A DNA stretch of 56,698 nt from NCBI RefSeq assembly GCF_031181705.1, contig NZ_JAPSKN010000010.1, forward strand, positions 17,214 through 73,911, in the 5' to 3' direction. The translations under genes and the position numbers were made by a program. This DNA is from Streptomyces sp. GTDB taxonomy: Bacteria > Actinomycetota > Actinomycetes > Streptomycetales > Streptomycetaceae. How positions within the stretch are numbered: the first letter of the stretch is position 1; each line of letters begins with the position of its first letter. This document shows, piece after piece, positions 7,719 to 16,414 of the stretch. The notes beneath the pieces were generated by a model that was not told the DNA's origin, did not search any database, and saw only the letters and a list, made by a program, of their open reading frames with translations.

Positions 7719-9373
7719 TCCGCTTCGAGGACGTGTCCGTCACCTACGACGGGGCCGCCGGACCGACCGTCCAGGGCATCGACTTCGAGGTCCCCGAGGG
7801 CGAACTCGTCCTGCTGGCGGGCCCGTCCGGGGTCGGCAAGTCGACCGTCCTGGGCGCGGTCAGCGGTCTCGTCCCGCACTTCACCGGCGGCACGCTGCGC
7901 GGCCGGGTCACGGTCGCCGGCCGCGACACCCGCACCCACAAGCCGCGGGAACTGGCCGACGTGGTGGGCACGGTGGGCCAGGACCCGCTGGCCCACTTCG
8001 TCACCGACACCGTCGAGGACGAACTGGCCTACGGCATGGAGTCGCTGGGGCTCGCGCCGGACGTGATGCGCCGCCGCGTGGAGGAGACGCTCGACCTGCT
8101 CGGCCTCGCCGACCTGCGCCACCGGCCGATCGCCACGCTCTCCGGCGGCCAGCGGCAGCGGGTCGCGATCGGCTCGGTCCTCACCCCGCACCCGGGCGTC
8201 CTGGTCCTGGACGAGCCGACCTCCGCGCTCGACCCGGCGGCGGCCGAGGAGGTTTTGGCGGTCCTCCAGCGGCTGGTGCACGACCTGGGCACGACGGTGC
8301 TCATGGCCGAGCACCGCCTGGAGCGCGTCATCCAGTACGCCGACCGGGTCGTCCTGCTGCCGGCCCCGGGTGCCGCCCCCGTGCTCGGCCCGCCGGCCGA
8401 GGTGATGGCCGTCTCGCCGGTGTACCCCCCGGTGGTGGCCCTGGGCCGCCTGGCGGGCTGGAACCCCCTGCCGATGACGGTCCGCGACGCCAGGCGCAGG
8501 GCGGCAGACCTCAGACGCCGACTGGAGAACGACGCCCCTCAGGGGCGCGGGGAACTGCGCGACAAGCCACAGCCCACCCGCACCCGCGAACGCTCGGCAG
8601 CTCCCACCCCGGTAGGCGCACTCCACGCCCTCTCCGTCACCCGCGCCCGCGTCCGGGCCCTCCGCGACATCGACCTCACCATCACCCCCGGCGAGACGAT
8701 CGCCCTCATGGGCCGCAACGGCGCCGGAAAGTCCACCCTGCTCAACTCCCTGGTCGGCCTGGTCACCCCCAGCTCGGGAACCGTCCGCCTCGGCGAAGCC
8801 GTTCCGCACCGCACCGCCCCGAAGGACCTCGTCCGCAGGGTCGGCCTGGTCCCGCAGGAGCCGCGCGACCTGCTCTACGCCGACACCGTCGCCGCCGAGT
8901 GCGCCGCGGCCGACAAGGACGCGGGCGCGGCCCCCGGCACCTGCCGGGCCCTGGTCACGGAACTGCTCCCGGGCGTCGCCGACGACACGCACCCGCGGGA
9001 TTTGTCGGAGGGGCAGCGGCTCGCACTGGCCCTGGCCGTCGTGCTGACGGCCCGGCCGCCGCTGCTCCTGCTGGACGAGCCGACCCGGGGTCTGGACTAC
9101 GCGGCGAAGGCCCGTCTGGTCGCGGTGCTGCGCGGCCTGGCCGCCGAGGGCCACGCCATCGTGCTGGCGACGCACGACGTGGAACTGGCGGCGGAGCTCG
9201 CCCACCGGGTGGTGCTGCTCGCCGAGGGCGAGGTGATCGCGGACGGCCCGACGGCGGAGGTCGTGGTCTCCTCCCCGTCCTTCGCGCCGCAGGTCACCAA
9301 GATCCTGGCCCCGCAGCAGTGGCTCACGGTCTCCCAGGTCCGCGCGGCCCTCGGTACCGGGGGCGCCTCGTGA
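7715..9373 (+). CDS. ECF transporter A component, two fused ABC ATPase domains
   Basis: A 552 aa fusion of two ABC ATPases (EcfA and EcfA'-like), coupled to the T gene by a GTGA overlap. Domain 1 has Walker A GPSGVGKST (residues 36-44), signature LSGGQ (from 142) and Walker B VLVLDEPTSA (about 164). Domain 2 has Walker A GRNGAGKST (from 333), a deviant signature LSEGQ (from 430) and Walker B LLLLDEPTRG (about 450). The linker at about residues 273-285 is encoded by a dispersed palindromic repeat (8533-8563) also found in two unrelated genes here. It powers the transporter with the T and S subunits. Confidence 0.92.
   Translation: MIRFEDVSVTYDGAAGPTVQGIDFEVPEGELVLLAGPSGVGKSTVLGAVSGLVPHFTGGTLRGRVTVAGRDTRTHKPRELADVVGTVGQDPLAHFVTDTVEDELAYGMESLGLAPDVMRRRVEETLDLLGLADLRHRPIATLSGGQRQRVAIGSVLTPHPGVLVLDEPTSALDPAAAEEVLAVLQRLVHDLGTTVLMAEHRLERVIQYADRVVLLPAPGAAPVLGPPAEVMAVSPVYPPVVALGRLAGWNPLPMTVRDARRRAADLRRRLENDAPQGRGELRDKPQPTRTRERSAAPTPVGALHALSVTRARVRALRDIDLTITPGETIALMGRNGAGKSTLLNSLVGLVTPSSGTVRLGEAVPHRTAPKDLVRRVGLVPQEPRDLLYADTVAAECAAADKDAGAAPGTCRALVTELLPGVADDTHPRDLSEGQRLALALAVVLTARPPLLLLDEPTRGLDYAAKARLVAVLRGLAAEGHAIVLATHDVELAAELAHRVVLLAEGEVIADGPTAEVVVSSPSFAPQVTKILAPQQWLTVSQVRAALGTGGAS
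8533..8563 (+). repeat. Dispersed palindromic repeat, copy 1 (inside ABC linker)
   Basis: A 7-bp palindrome CGCCCCT-c-AGGGGCG is followed by CGGGGAACTGCGCGA. The same unit recurs at 46250 and, inverted, at 48879. Here it is read as PQGRGELRD between the two ABC domains. Copies 2 and 3 are read in a different frame, so the conservation is of DNA, not protein. Confidence 0.85.
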
Positions 9374-10248
9374 GGACGCAGCGGCAGGCGCGGGCCGTCC
9401 GCCTCGGCCCCCGCTCCCTCGCCGCCCTGGTCCTGGTCAGCGCCGTCGGGGTGGCCGGCTTCGGCTGGCCCTTCCTCGCGCCGCCGGACTCGCGGATCAG
9501 TGCGCACGCGCAGGACGCGCCCTGGCTCTTCGCGGGTCTGCTGGTGCTGCTGGTGGCGGTCGTGGCCGCGGCGATCTCGGAGTCGGGGCTGGGCCCGAAG
9601 GCGGTGGCGATGCTCGGCGTGCTGGCCGCGGTGGGGGCGGCCCTGCGGCCGATCGGCGCCGGGACCGCCGGGATCGAGCCGATGTTCTTCCTGATGGTGC
9701 TGAGCGGCCGGGTGCTCGGCCCCGGTTTCGGTTTCGTCCTCGGCTCGGTGACGATGTTCGCGTCCGCGCTGCTCACGGGCGGGGTCGGACCCTGGCTGCC
9801 GTTCCAGATGCTGGCGATGGGCTGGTTCGCGATGGCGGCGGGCCTGCTGCCGGGCCCGGACCGGCTGCGCGGCCGGGCGGAGCTCGCGCTGCTCGCGGCG
9901 TACGGCTTCCTCGCGGCGTTCGTCTACGGCACGGTGATGAACCTGGCGGGCTGGCCCTTCATGAGCGCGCTCGCCTCGAACGTCGCCTTCGACCCGCACG
10001 CGCCGGTCCCCACGAACCTGGCCCGTTTCCTCGCCTACTGCCTGGCCACGTCGCTCGGCTGGGACCTGGGCCGGGCGGTCGTCACGGCCGTCCTGACCCT
10101 CACCCTCGGCCCGGCGGTCCTGCGGGCGCTGCGCCGGGCCACGCGGCGGGCGGCCTTCGAGACGCCCGTCACGTTCGACGCGCCCCCGGGGGAGCCCGGG
10201 AGTGAAGCCCCCCACATGACCCGCGTCACGTACGAGGCGGGGCCGTAG
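9370..10248 (+). CDS. ECF transporter S component, predicted cobalamin-specific (CbrT-type)
   Basis: A 292 aa membrane protein, last in the operon and coupled by a GTGA overlap. About seven hydrophobic segments; the central part (ALRPIGAG.., FFLMVLSGRVLGPGFGF.LGS) has the look of ECF S components, where that region builds the binding pocket. It is longer than typical ~190 aa S proteins because of an extra N-terminal helix pair and a ~40 aa polar tail. Specificity for cobalamin is inferred from the B12 riboswitch and from earlier comparative-genomic prediction of actinobacterial CbrT systems; no ligand residue can be read directly. Confidence 0.82.
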   Translation: MRTQRQARAVRLGPRSLAALVLVSAVGVAGFGWPFLAPPDSRISAHAQDAPWLFAGLLVLLVAVVAAAISESGLGPKAVAMLGVLAAVGAALRPIGAGTAGIEPMFFLMVLSGRVLGPGFGFVLGSVTMFASALLTGGVGPWLPFQMLAMGWFAMAAGLLPGPDRLRGRAELALLAAYGFLAAFVYGTVMNLAGWPFMSALASNVAFDPHAPVPTNLARFLAYCLATSLGWDLGRAVVTAVLTLTLGPAVLRALRRATRRAAFETPVTFDAPPGEPGSEAPHMTRVTYEAGP

Positions 10249-10254
10249 ACACAA

Positions 10255-10277
10255 CGCCCGGTCACATGGACCGGGCG
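10255..10277 (+). terminator. Hairpin terminator of the ECF operon
   Basis: The 9-bp inverted repeat CGCCCGGTC / GACCGGGCG with a 5-base loop starts 7 bases after the S-component stop. No T-tract follows, which is usual for Streptomyces terminators. Confidence 0.6.
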
Positions 10278-10412
10278 CCCCGGCCATGCGGCCATCCCTA
10301 GTACAAGGGTTCATTGCGGGCATCGGGCGGGGCCTGTTTCTCTGGACGACCGCCCACCCGTGGCGCAGACCGAAGGCGGCGGCCCCCTGATCCCCGGGGC
10401 CGTCGCCTTCGA

Positions 10413-10598
10413 TCATTCAGCGGTTGCGGCCGCCCAGTCGACGAAGCTGGTGAACACGGCGGGGTCGAGGGTGAGGACCGGTCCCGCTGGGTTCTTGGAG
10501 TCGCGTATCGCGACGGTGGTGTGGGGCGTTTCGGCGACTTCGAGGCACTGGCCGCCTTGGTCACCGCTGTAGGACGACCTACGCCACTGCATCTCCAT
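10413..10598 (-). CDS. DUF397 small protein
   Basis: A 61 aa protein of the DUF397 family, recognised by the opening W.RSSYSG..G.CLEVA, the core VAIRDSKNP and the closing F..FV.WA. These small proteins are partners, possibly antitoxin-like antagonists, of the XRE/DUF5753 regulators beside them in whiJ-type clusters. The gene overlaps the end of its XRE partner by 20 nt on the same strand, so the two are co-transcribed. Its own molecular activity is not established. Confidence 0.88.
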   Translation of the reverse strand: MEMQWRRSSYSGDQGGQCLEVAETPHTTVAIRDSKNPAGPVLTLDPAVFTSFVDWAAATAE

Positions 10599-11406
10599 AG
10601 CGTTCCTCCATTACGCGCCGGATGAGCTCCGCCGAGTCGTTGAGGGAAAGCGCGGCAGCCCGCAGGTGATCGTAACGGAGCGAACACTCCCTGGCGGTGT
10701 CCGGGTTCGCGGTCGGATACCCGCTGCCGTACCCCTCCGTGTAGACGATGGTGGGGTCGCTGGAAAACCGGTAGAGGTCGAACGAGCCTTGCAGCCCGGC
10801 GTGCGCACCCACCGAGAACGGCAACACCTGGACGTTGATCCGAGGATTGCCTTCGAACGACAACAGGTGGGCGAGTTGCTCCCGCATGACCTCCGGACCG
10901 CCGATCTCCAGGTGCAGAGCGGCTTCGCTGAGGACCGCCCAGAAGACAGGCGGCTCAGCCCTCTCGAAGACCCGCTGGCGAGCGAGCCGCACCGCCGTGC
11001 GGTCGTCGAGGTCGCTCCGGTCCAACGCGCCCAGCACGGCCCGCGCGTACCCCGGGGTCTGAAGCAACCCGAGGACCATGTGCGTCTGGAAGGAGCAGAC
11101 CTCCGTGGCCCGCACTTCCAGCTCCGCCACCTGCTGGAACCAGGCCGGAAGCCGACTGCGCAGCACCAGGTCCACGAGCCGGGAGAACAGGCCGTCCGTG
11201 CCCAGCGCCGCATCCGCCCGTTCACTGAACTCCGGCGTGGGCACCTTGCGGGCCGTCTCGATCTGCCCAACGAGCGAGCCGGTGTAGTTGACGATGTCCC
11301 CCAACTGCCGCTGCGTCAGCCCGGCCGCCTCCCTGTGCCGGCGCAGCTCGTAGCCGTAGTAGTCGAGCGGGGAGGCCCCCGGGTCGAGCGCGTTGATGTT
11401 GGTCAC
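10579..11406 (-). CDS. XRE-family regulator with DUF5753 domain (WhiJ-like)
   Basis: A 275 aa DNA-binding protein: XRE helix-turn-helix (about residues 16-72, ELRRHREAAGLTQRQLGDIV) followed by DUF5753 (LGLLQTPGYARAVLGA, FWAVLSEAALHLEIGGPEVM). Its stop overlaps the DUF397 gene, and it is divergent from an anti-sigma-type ATPase 91 nt away. The trio matches the whiJ-like clusters that are amplified in Streptomyces and, in known cases, control development or antibiotic production. The target here is unknown. Confidence 0.88.
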   Translation of the reverse strand: MTNINALDPGASPLDYYGYELRRHREAAGLTQRQLGDIVNYTGSLVGQIETARKVPTPEFSERADAALGTDGLFSRLVDLVLRSRLPAWFQQVAELEVRATEVCSFQTHMVLGLLQTPGYARAVLGALDRSDLDDRTAVRLARQRVFERAEPPVFWAVLSEAALHLEIGGPEVMREQLAHLLSFEGNPRINVQVLPFSVGAHAGLQGSFDLYRFSSDPTIVYTEGYGSGYPTANPDTARECSLRYDHLRAAALSLNDSAELIRRVMEERYGDAVA

Positions 11407-11497
11407 GCAGAGCCCCTCTCACGCAACACCGCCCACCACGGGACGGGTTGTATCCGTTCCGTAGCCGAGGGTAGTCACCGCACGTCAGCCTCGTCCC

Positions 11498-11947
11498 GTG
11501 AACGAATACATTCCCGCCCAGTACACGATGCGCCTCATCGTCGGCTCGCACGCTCCCCGGCACATCCGCCGTATCGCCCGCTCGCTCCTGGCCGAGTGGG
11601 GCATGCCCGAGCTGTCCGACCCCGTGGAGCTGGGCGTGACCGAGCTGCTCGCCAACGTCGTACGGCACGTCCCGGACCGGCGCTGCGTGCTGCTGTTGCT
11701 GCGGCAGCGGACCGGCGTACGGGTGGAGGTCACGGACGGCAGTGACGAACTGCCGCGCACCCCGGCCGCTTCGGACGAGGAGTCGGAGGGCGGCCGGGGC
11801 CTGCTTCTGCTCGACGCCGTGGTCGGCAAGTGGGGCGTGTCGCTGGAGTCCGGCGGCGGAAAGACCGTCTGGTTCGAGTGCGGGGCGGACGCCCCCACCG
11901 TCCGCTCCAGCGAGCCGGGCGCTACGCCCCGGCGAACTGCGTGGTGA
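11498..11947 (+). CDS. Anti-sigma-type ATP-binding protein (HATPase_c_2, RsbW-like)
   Basis: A 149 aa GHKL-fold protein. The N box ELGVTELLANVVRHV (about residues 44-58), G1-like VEVTDGSDELP and G2-like GRGLLLLDAVV segments are visible, with no kinase phosphoacceptor domain. Such orphan histidine-kinase-like ATPases act as serine kinases or anti-sigma factors, or as part of whiJ-type clusters like this one. GTG 11498 is used; an in-frame ATG at 11528 would still leave the fold intact. Its last 26 nt overlap the convergent regulator. Confidence 0.85.
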   Translation: MNEYIPAQYTMRLIVGSHAPRHIRRIARSLLAEWGMPELSDPVELGVTELLANVVRHVPDRRCVLLLLRQRTGVRVEVTDGSDELPRTPAASDEESEGGRGLLLLDAVVGKWGVSLESGGGKTVWFECGADAPTVRSSEPGATPRRTAW

Positions 11948-12956
11948 GCGTGTGGCGGTAGCGGCGGGCGACGAGTCGGTCGGCCTCCGGGGTGCGCTGG
12001 TAGTAGACCCGGCTGCCTTCCCGCACCCGGTTGAGCAGCCCCACCCGGTGCAGCCGCAGCAGGTGGTACGACACCGTCGACGCGCTCATCCGGTGCCGCT
12101 CGGCGAGTTCCGTGGTCGTGCGGGAGCTGCCCAGGTCGGACAGGAGGAGCAGCCGGGCCTCGCCGATCACCTTGCCCAGCTCGCCCTCCGCCGCGGGCCC
12201 CGCCGCCGGGGCGCCGTCGGACGCGCCGCTCGCGCCCACCGGGTAGACCAGGTGGGTCCCTCCGTCACCCCAGGGGTCGTCGCGCAGCAGCCAGGTGGAG
12301 GCGAGGGGCGAGGGGTGGAGCACCATCCTGCTCCCCTCGAACACCTTCCAGGAGCGATCGTCACGGATGTGCAGCACACCGGAGTCGTAGGAGACCGCCG
12401 GATGCAGCGAGTTGAGGGTGGCGCTCAGGCCGCGGCTCGCCATGGAGGCGCCCCGGTGCCGGATGTCCGCCTCCATCCGGCACCGCAGGACCTCCCACCG
12501 CTCCGCCATGAACCCGCGCCAGAAATGACCCAGTTCGGAGGCCACCCGCTGGACGAACGACTGCTCCCCGGCGTCCAGCGCGGCGGCGATCGTGGTGACG
12601 CCAGCGGACGGCTTCGCCTGCCCGGCCCGGGCGAGCGTGAGGACCCTGTCCACCTGTTGGGCCACCACGCCGTCGGGCGTCGTGGCCAGTTGGTGAAGTT
12701 CCCCGTCCAGCGCGCCGTGCGACTCGCACTGCGGGAGCAGGAACCCCGGCGCGTAGCCGCGGATCTCCCCGCGCAGCGCCGCCAGCAGGCGTAGATCCTT
12801 CCGGAAGAGGATCTCCCGCACCCCGGGTCGCTCCCGTGGCTGTTCCGTACCCGCAACCGTTCCGCCGAGGCCCAGAAGGAACACCATCTGCGCCAGCGGA
12901 GACAGCGCAAAGGTCGCATCCGTCAGCGCATCGGCACCCAAACGCACAGAAATCAC
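11922..12956 (-). CDS. ArsR-type winged-helix regulator (DUF5937-like N-terminus)
   Basis: A 344 aa regulator with a long N-terminal domain of unknown role and a C-terminal winged helix-turn-helix (about residues 267-335: TTTELAERHRMSASTVSYHL, then the wing REGSRVYYQRTPEADRL). This layout is typical of streptomycete ArsR-like proteins annotated DUF5937. There are too few cysteines for a metal site. GTG 12956 is chosen because GGGGGATC precedes it; the in-frame start at 13013 has no clear ribosome site. The 3' end overlaps the convergent ATPase gene by 26 nt. Confidence 0.8.
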   Translation of the reverse strand: MISVRLGADALTDATFALSPLAQMVFLLGLGGTVAGTEQPRERPGVREILFRKDLRLLAALRGEIRGYAPGFLLPQCESHGALDGELHQLATTPDGVVAQQVDRVLTLARAGQAKPSAGVTTIAAALDAGEQSFVQRVASELGHFWRGFMAERWEVLRCRMEADIRHRGASMASRGLSATLNSLHPAVSYDSGVLHIRDDRSWKVFEGSRMVLHPSPLASTWLLRDDPWGDGGTHLVYPVGASGASDGAPAAGPAAEGELGKVIGEARLLLLSDLGSSRTTTELAERHRMSASTVSYHLLRLHRVGLLNRVREGSRVYYQRTPEADRLVARRYRHTLTTQFAGA

Positions 12957-13071
12957 TCGATCCCCCTGCTGTCGTTGGGCGGCAGCCGCCGGTCCGGTCA
13001 CGATCGGCGGCATCCCCCCTCAGGACCGAGATATTCACAGATGCACCAGCCGAACCGCCAGATATTTTCCT

Positions 13072-14649
13072 TCACATTCGGGACATTTCATCAGCCTCGA
13101 AAGTTCGTTCCCGTGTCGCACAGTGTCCCGGCCGGGCGTACACGATGACCTGTGCGCCGCGTACCGCCGTGCGGGCGCAGACCTGGAAGGACCTGCGCAG
13201 GACCCGCCGTTTCACCACCTCCTGGGGTACGGCGTCGAGCGGCTGGCCCACCGGGTCGGCCAGGGCGATGACACGGTCGGCGGTGAGGAGACGGTGCCGG
13301 AGGACGCCGGCGGGGACCTCGGTGCCCTGGAGCGTGTTCGACGCGCCGGGCGACTCGGCCAGGGCCAGGTCGTGCAGGCGGGCGTAGACCCCGGGGAACG
13401 ACAGCAGCCACTCGCGGCGCCGCGACGGCAGGAACAGGACCGCGTCCCCGGAGCGCGCCACCTGCTCGACGGCGTGCGCGACGGCGACCACGTCGTCCTT
13501 GCGGCTCTCCGGCGAGCGGAGCAGGAGCGACCAGGGCAGCAGCACGGCCAGGGCGGCGCCGGCGAGCAGTCCGGCTGTCAACACCCGGGCGGCGGGGGCG
13601 AGCCGATGCCTACGGGCCACCGCGCGGTCCAGCCCGGCCCCGGCCAGCAGGGCCAGACCGGTCATGCCGTACAGCACGTACCGTTCGACGTACCACGGCT
13701 CGACGAGCGAGATGGTCAGCAGCACTCCGGCGGGGACGGTCAGCATCGGCAGGGCGAGGGCCACCAGGCGCCGGTCCCCGTCCCGGACCGCGCCCCCGGA
13801 GCGGCGCAGCAGCCACGCCACCAGCGCCCCGGCCGCCGCGAGCGCCAGGAACTGCAGCCACATGCCCAGCCCGGGCCGTCCCAGCCAGCCCAGTTGCCGC
13901 TGCGACTGCCCCGCGCTGACCAGCGCCAGCGGCAGCACGCTCAACACCACCCCGGCCGCCGCCGCGCACCAGGGCCGCCGGACCGTGCGCGGCGCCCGCA
14001 GCAGCACCAGGGTGAGGCCGTGGGCGAGCAGGGCCAGTCCGGCGAACTCGTGCAGCCAGCAGGTCACCGCCAGCAGCAGCCCGTACGCGGTCCACCAGCG
14101 GGCCCCTCGCGCGTCGAGGGCGCGGAGGAAGGCGTAGGTCGCCCAGGTGACCCCGGCGCAGACCAGGGCGTAGGAACGGCCCTCCTGCGCGAACTCCTGC
14201 ACCACCGGCAGCACGGCGAAAACGAGCCCCGCCGCGAGCCCCGCGCGCGGCCCGGCCAGCCGGCGGCCGACCGCCGAGACACCGGCGGCGGCCAGGGCCG
14301 TCGCCGCCACCGACGGCAGCCGTAGCGCGACCAGCCCGCCGTCCCACAGCGCGAACACCCCGTGCATCAGAAGGTAGTACAGGCCGTGCACGGCGTCGAT
14401 GTGCTCCAGCAGCGCCCCCAGCTCGCCGAGCGGGCGATGCGCCACCTGGTAGGTGACCGACTCGTCCCGCCACATGCTGTTCTGCCGCTCGATCCCCCAC
14501 AACCCCAGGGCCACGGCGACGAGCGCCGGGACCAGGACGGTGACGAAGGGGGCGACCGGCCGGGACCGGGCGGGCGGGCCCTCGCCGTGCCGGTTCGCGC
14601 AGTCCGCCGGGTCCCGCGTGGTCGCTGCGGCTTCCGCTTGCGAAGTGAT
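13072..14649 (-). CDS. GT-C membrane glycosyltransferase (GT39/ArnT-like), copy 2; no canonical start codon
   Basis: A polytopic membrane glycosyltransferase of about 525 aa that would use a polyprenyl-phosphate sugar. The catalytic DE pair in WRDESVTYQ is at residues 62-63 of this model, just after the first helix, followed by the luminal HGLYYLLMHG and RLPSVAA motifs and about ten further helices. No ATG, GTG or TTG lies at a sensible place. The best ribosome site in the area, AGGAGG (14655-14660), sits 5 nt before ATC at 14647-14649, which I use. An in-frame GTG near 14520 would cut into the first helix. It is a tandem paralogue of the next gene upstream. Confidence 0.8.
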   Translation of the reverse strand: MTSQAEAAATTRDPADCANRHGEGPPARSRPVAPFVTVLVPALVAVALGLWGIERQNSMWRDESVTYQVAHRPLGELGALLEHIDAVHGLYYLLMHGVFALWDGGLVALRLPSVAATALAAAGVSAVGRRLAGPRAGLAAGLVFAVLPVVQEFAQEGRSYALVCAGVTWATYAFLRALDARGARWWTAYGLLLAVTCWLHEFAGLALLAHGLTLVLLRAPRTVRRPWCAAAAGVVLSVLPLALVSAGQSQRQLGWLGRPGLGMWLQFLALAAAGALVAWLLRRSGGAVRDGDRRLVALALPMLTVPAGVLLTISLVEPWYVERYVLYGMTGLALLAGAGLDRAVARRHRLAPAARVLTAGLLAGAALAVLLPWSLLLRSPESRKDDVVAVAHAVEQVARSGDAVLFLPSRRREWLLSFPGVYARLHDLALAESPGASNTLQGTEVPAGVLRHRLLTADRVIALADPVGQPLDAVPQEVVKRRVLRRSFQVCARTAVRGAQVIVYARPGHCATRERTFEADEMSRM

Positions 14650-14717
14650 GGTCGCCTCCTGGGAGTTGGGGACCTTCGGGTCGGGTCCGGTGCCGGGGCC
14701 GCACCGGTGCCGGGTGC

Positions 14718-16229
14718 TCAGCACCGGCTGCCGCGCTCGTAGACGACGATCCGGGCCACGCCCACCGTCCGTTCGCCACACGGGGTGAAGTGCGCGCGCA
14801 GCGTCGCCCTCTTCGTCCGCTCCCGCCCGTCGGCCTCCCGCCGGTCCCGCGCCGGATCGTGCACCACGACGATCCGTGAGACGCGCAGCATCCGTGTACG
14901 GATGCCCGGGGCGGGCAGTTCGGTGCCGTACAGCGTGTGCCCGGCGCGCGGCGAGGCCGCCAGCGCCAGGTCGACCGCACCGTACGAGGCGGGTTCCCGG
15001 GACAGGGCCCACACCCGTCGGCTGGCCGGCACGAAGAGCACCCCGTCCCCCGGCCGGGACACCTGCGCGACGGCCCGGCCGATGGCCCGGGTGTCGTCGG
15101 TGCGGCTGTGCGGGTCGCGCAGCTGCGTCCCCACGGGCCACAGCGCCGGCACCGCCGCGGCCACCAGCACCGGCGCGAGCAGCCTCCGCGCGCGGGCCGG
15201 CCGGGACAGGCGGTCCAGGGCGGCGCCCACCAGCAGGGCCAGGCCCGCCTGGGAGTAGAGCACGTAGCGGTCCACGTACAGGGGCCGGACCGCGGACGCC
15301 AGCAGCAGGAGCGCTGGGGGGACCAGGAGCAGCGGCAGGGCCCAGGTGTGCAACCGGGGGCCGGGTGCCGGGGCCATGGACCCGCGCCGGACGACTGCCG
15401 CCGCGGCCGCGCCGACAACGGCCAGAAGCAGGAACCCCGCGACGTCCCGGGCCAGTGACACGGAGATCCAGGCCACCTGCCCGCTCTGGCGCAGGCTCAG
15501 CAGAACCAGCGGCGTCACGGTGACCGCCGCGCCGCACGCCGCACGGGCCCATGCCCGGCCCACGGCCCGTGGCGCCCGGGAGGCCAGGAGCGCGATCCCG
15601 TGCGCGGGGAGCGCGAGCAGCGCGAACTCGTGCAACAGCCCCGACAGTGTGGTCAGCAGGGCGTAACCGGCCCACCGGACGCGGCGCCGCCGCCCGCCCG
15701 GCTCGGTGCAGGCCCGCAGCAGCAGCCACGTCTGCGCCACCACCAGCGCGGTCACCAGGGCGTAGGAGCGGCCTTCCTGCGCGTAGCGCTGGACCGCGGG
15801 CAGCAGCGGGAACAGCACACCGGCCGCCAGCCCGGCCCGGGGTCCGGCGAGCCCGCGCCCCAGGGCGGCGACGCCCGCCGCGGCGCCGGCCGTGGCCAGG
15901 ACCGAGGGCAGCCGCAGCGCGACCGGACCGCCGTCCCACAGCGCGAACACCCCGTGCATGAGCAGGTAGTACAGCCCGTGGACGGCGTCGGCCCCGCCCA
16001 GGGTGGCCCACAGGCCGGGCAGCGCGCGGTGGGCCATCTCGTAGGTCACCGCCTCGTCCTGCCACAGGGCTCCGTCGCGGCGGATGCCCCACAGCCCGGT
16101 CGCCAGGGCGAGGAGCGGGGGCAGCAGCAGACCGAGGCGGTGGGCGGGGCCGGGCGCCGCCGGGGTCGGGGCTGCCGGGACGGTTCGGGGGCGGTCCGCC
16201 GCCGGGTGACTCAGCCGTGTCGTGTCGAT
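14718..16229 (-). CDS. GT-C membrane glycosyltransferase (GT39/ArnT-like), copy 1; start uncertain
   Basis: About 503 aa, paralogous to its downstream neighbour (shared HGLYYLLMHGVFALWDGG, LRLPSV, AGPRAGLAAG, YAQEGRSYALV). The catalytic DE pair is in LWQDEAVTYE. The first standard start in frame, GTG 16049, falls after this DE pair and the first helix, so a protein starting there would be inactive. Sequence of coding character extends at least to ATC at 16227-16229, which has a weaker GAGAGG upstream. ATC or a nearby CTG (16214) could initiate. The two genes form an operon with a 68-nt gap, transcribed away from the nSTAND gene. Acceptor unknown; a cell-envelope glycoconjugate is likely. Confidence 0.75.
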   Translation of the reverse strand: MDTTRLSHPAADRPRTVPAAPTPAAPGPAHRLGLLLPPLLALATGLWGIRRDGALWQDEAVTYEMAHRALPGLWATLGGADAVHGLYYLLMHGVFALWDGGPVALRLPSVLATAGAAAGVAALGRGLAGPRAGLAAGVLFPLLPAVQRYAQEGRSYALVTALVVAQTWLLLRACTEPGGRRRRVRWAGYALLTTLSGLLHEFALLALPAHGIALLASRAPRAVGRAWARAACGAAVTVTPLVLLSLRQSGQVAWISVSLARDVAGFLLLAVVGAAAAAVVRRGSMAPAPGPRLHTWALPLLLVPPALLLLASAVRPLYVDRYVLYSQAGLALLVGAALDRLSRPARARRLLAPVLVAAAVPALWPVGTQLRDPHSRTDDTRAIGRAVAQVSRPGDGVLFVPASRRVWALSREPASYGAVDLALAASPRAGHTLYGTELPAPGIRTRMLRVSRIVVVHDPARDRREADGRERTKRATLRAHFTPCGERTVGVARIVVYERGSRC

Positions 16230-16414
16230 GTCCGTACTCGCCTCTCGTGGTGGGTGGCCCGGTGGACGGTGCCGACTCCACCAGCGCGCGCGTTGATGGG
16301 CAGCCCCCGTCGGGGGCGCCTATCAATCCGGCGAGCGGTTAGCGTGACGTGCGCGTACGCCGCACCGGCTGTACGTGGTGCTGACGCGGGCGGCACTCGG
16401 CGAAGGGGAGGCAC

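Noticed and set aside
13072..16326. Single 1084-codon minus-strand frame
   Set aside because: Only its last ~525 codons look like protein. The first half is an out-of-frame shadow of the upstream paralogous glycosyltransferase.
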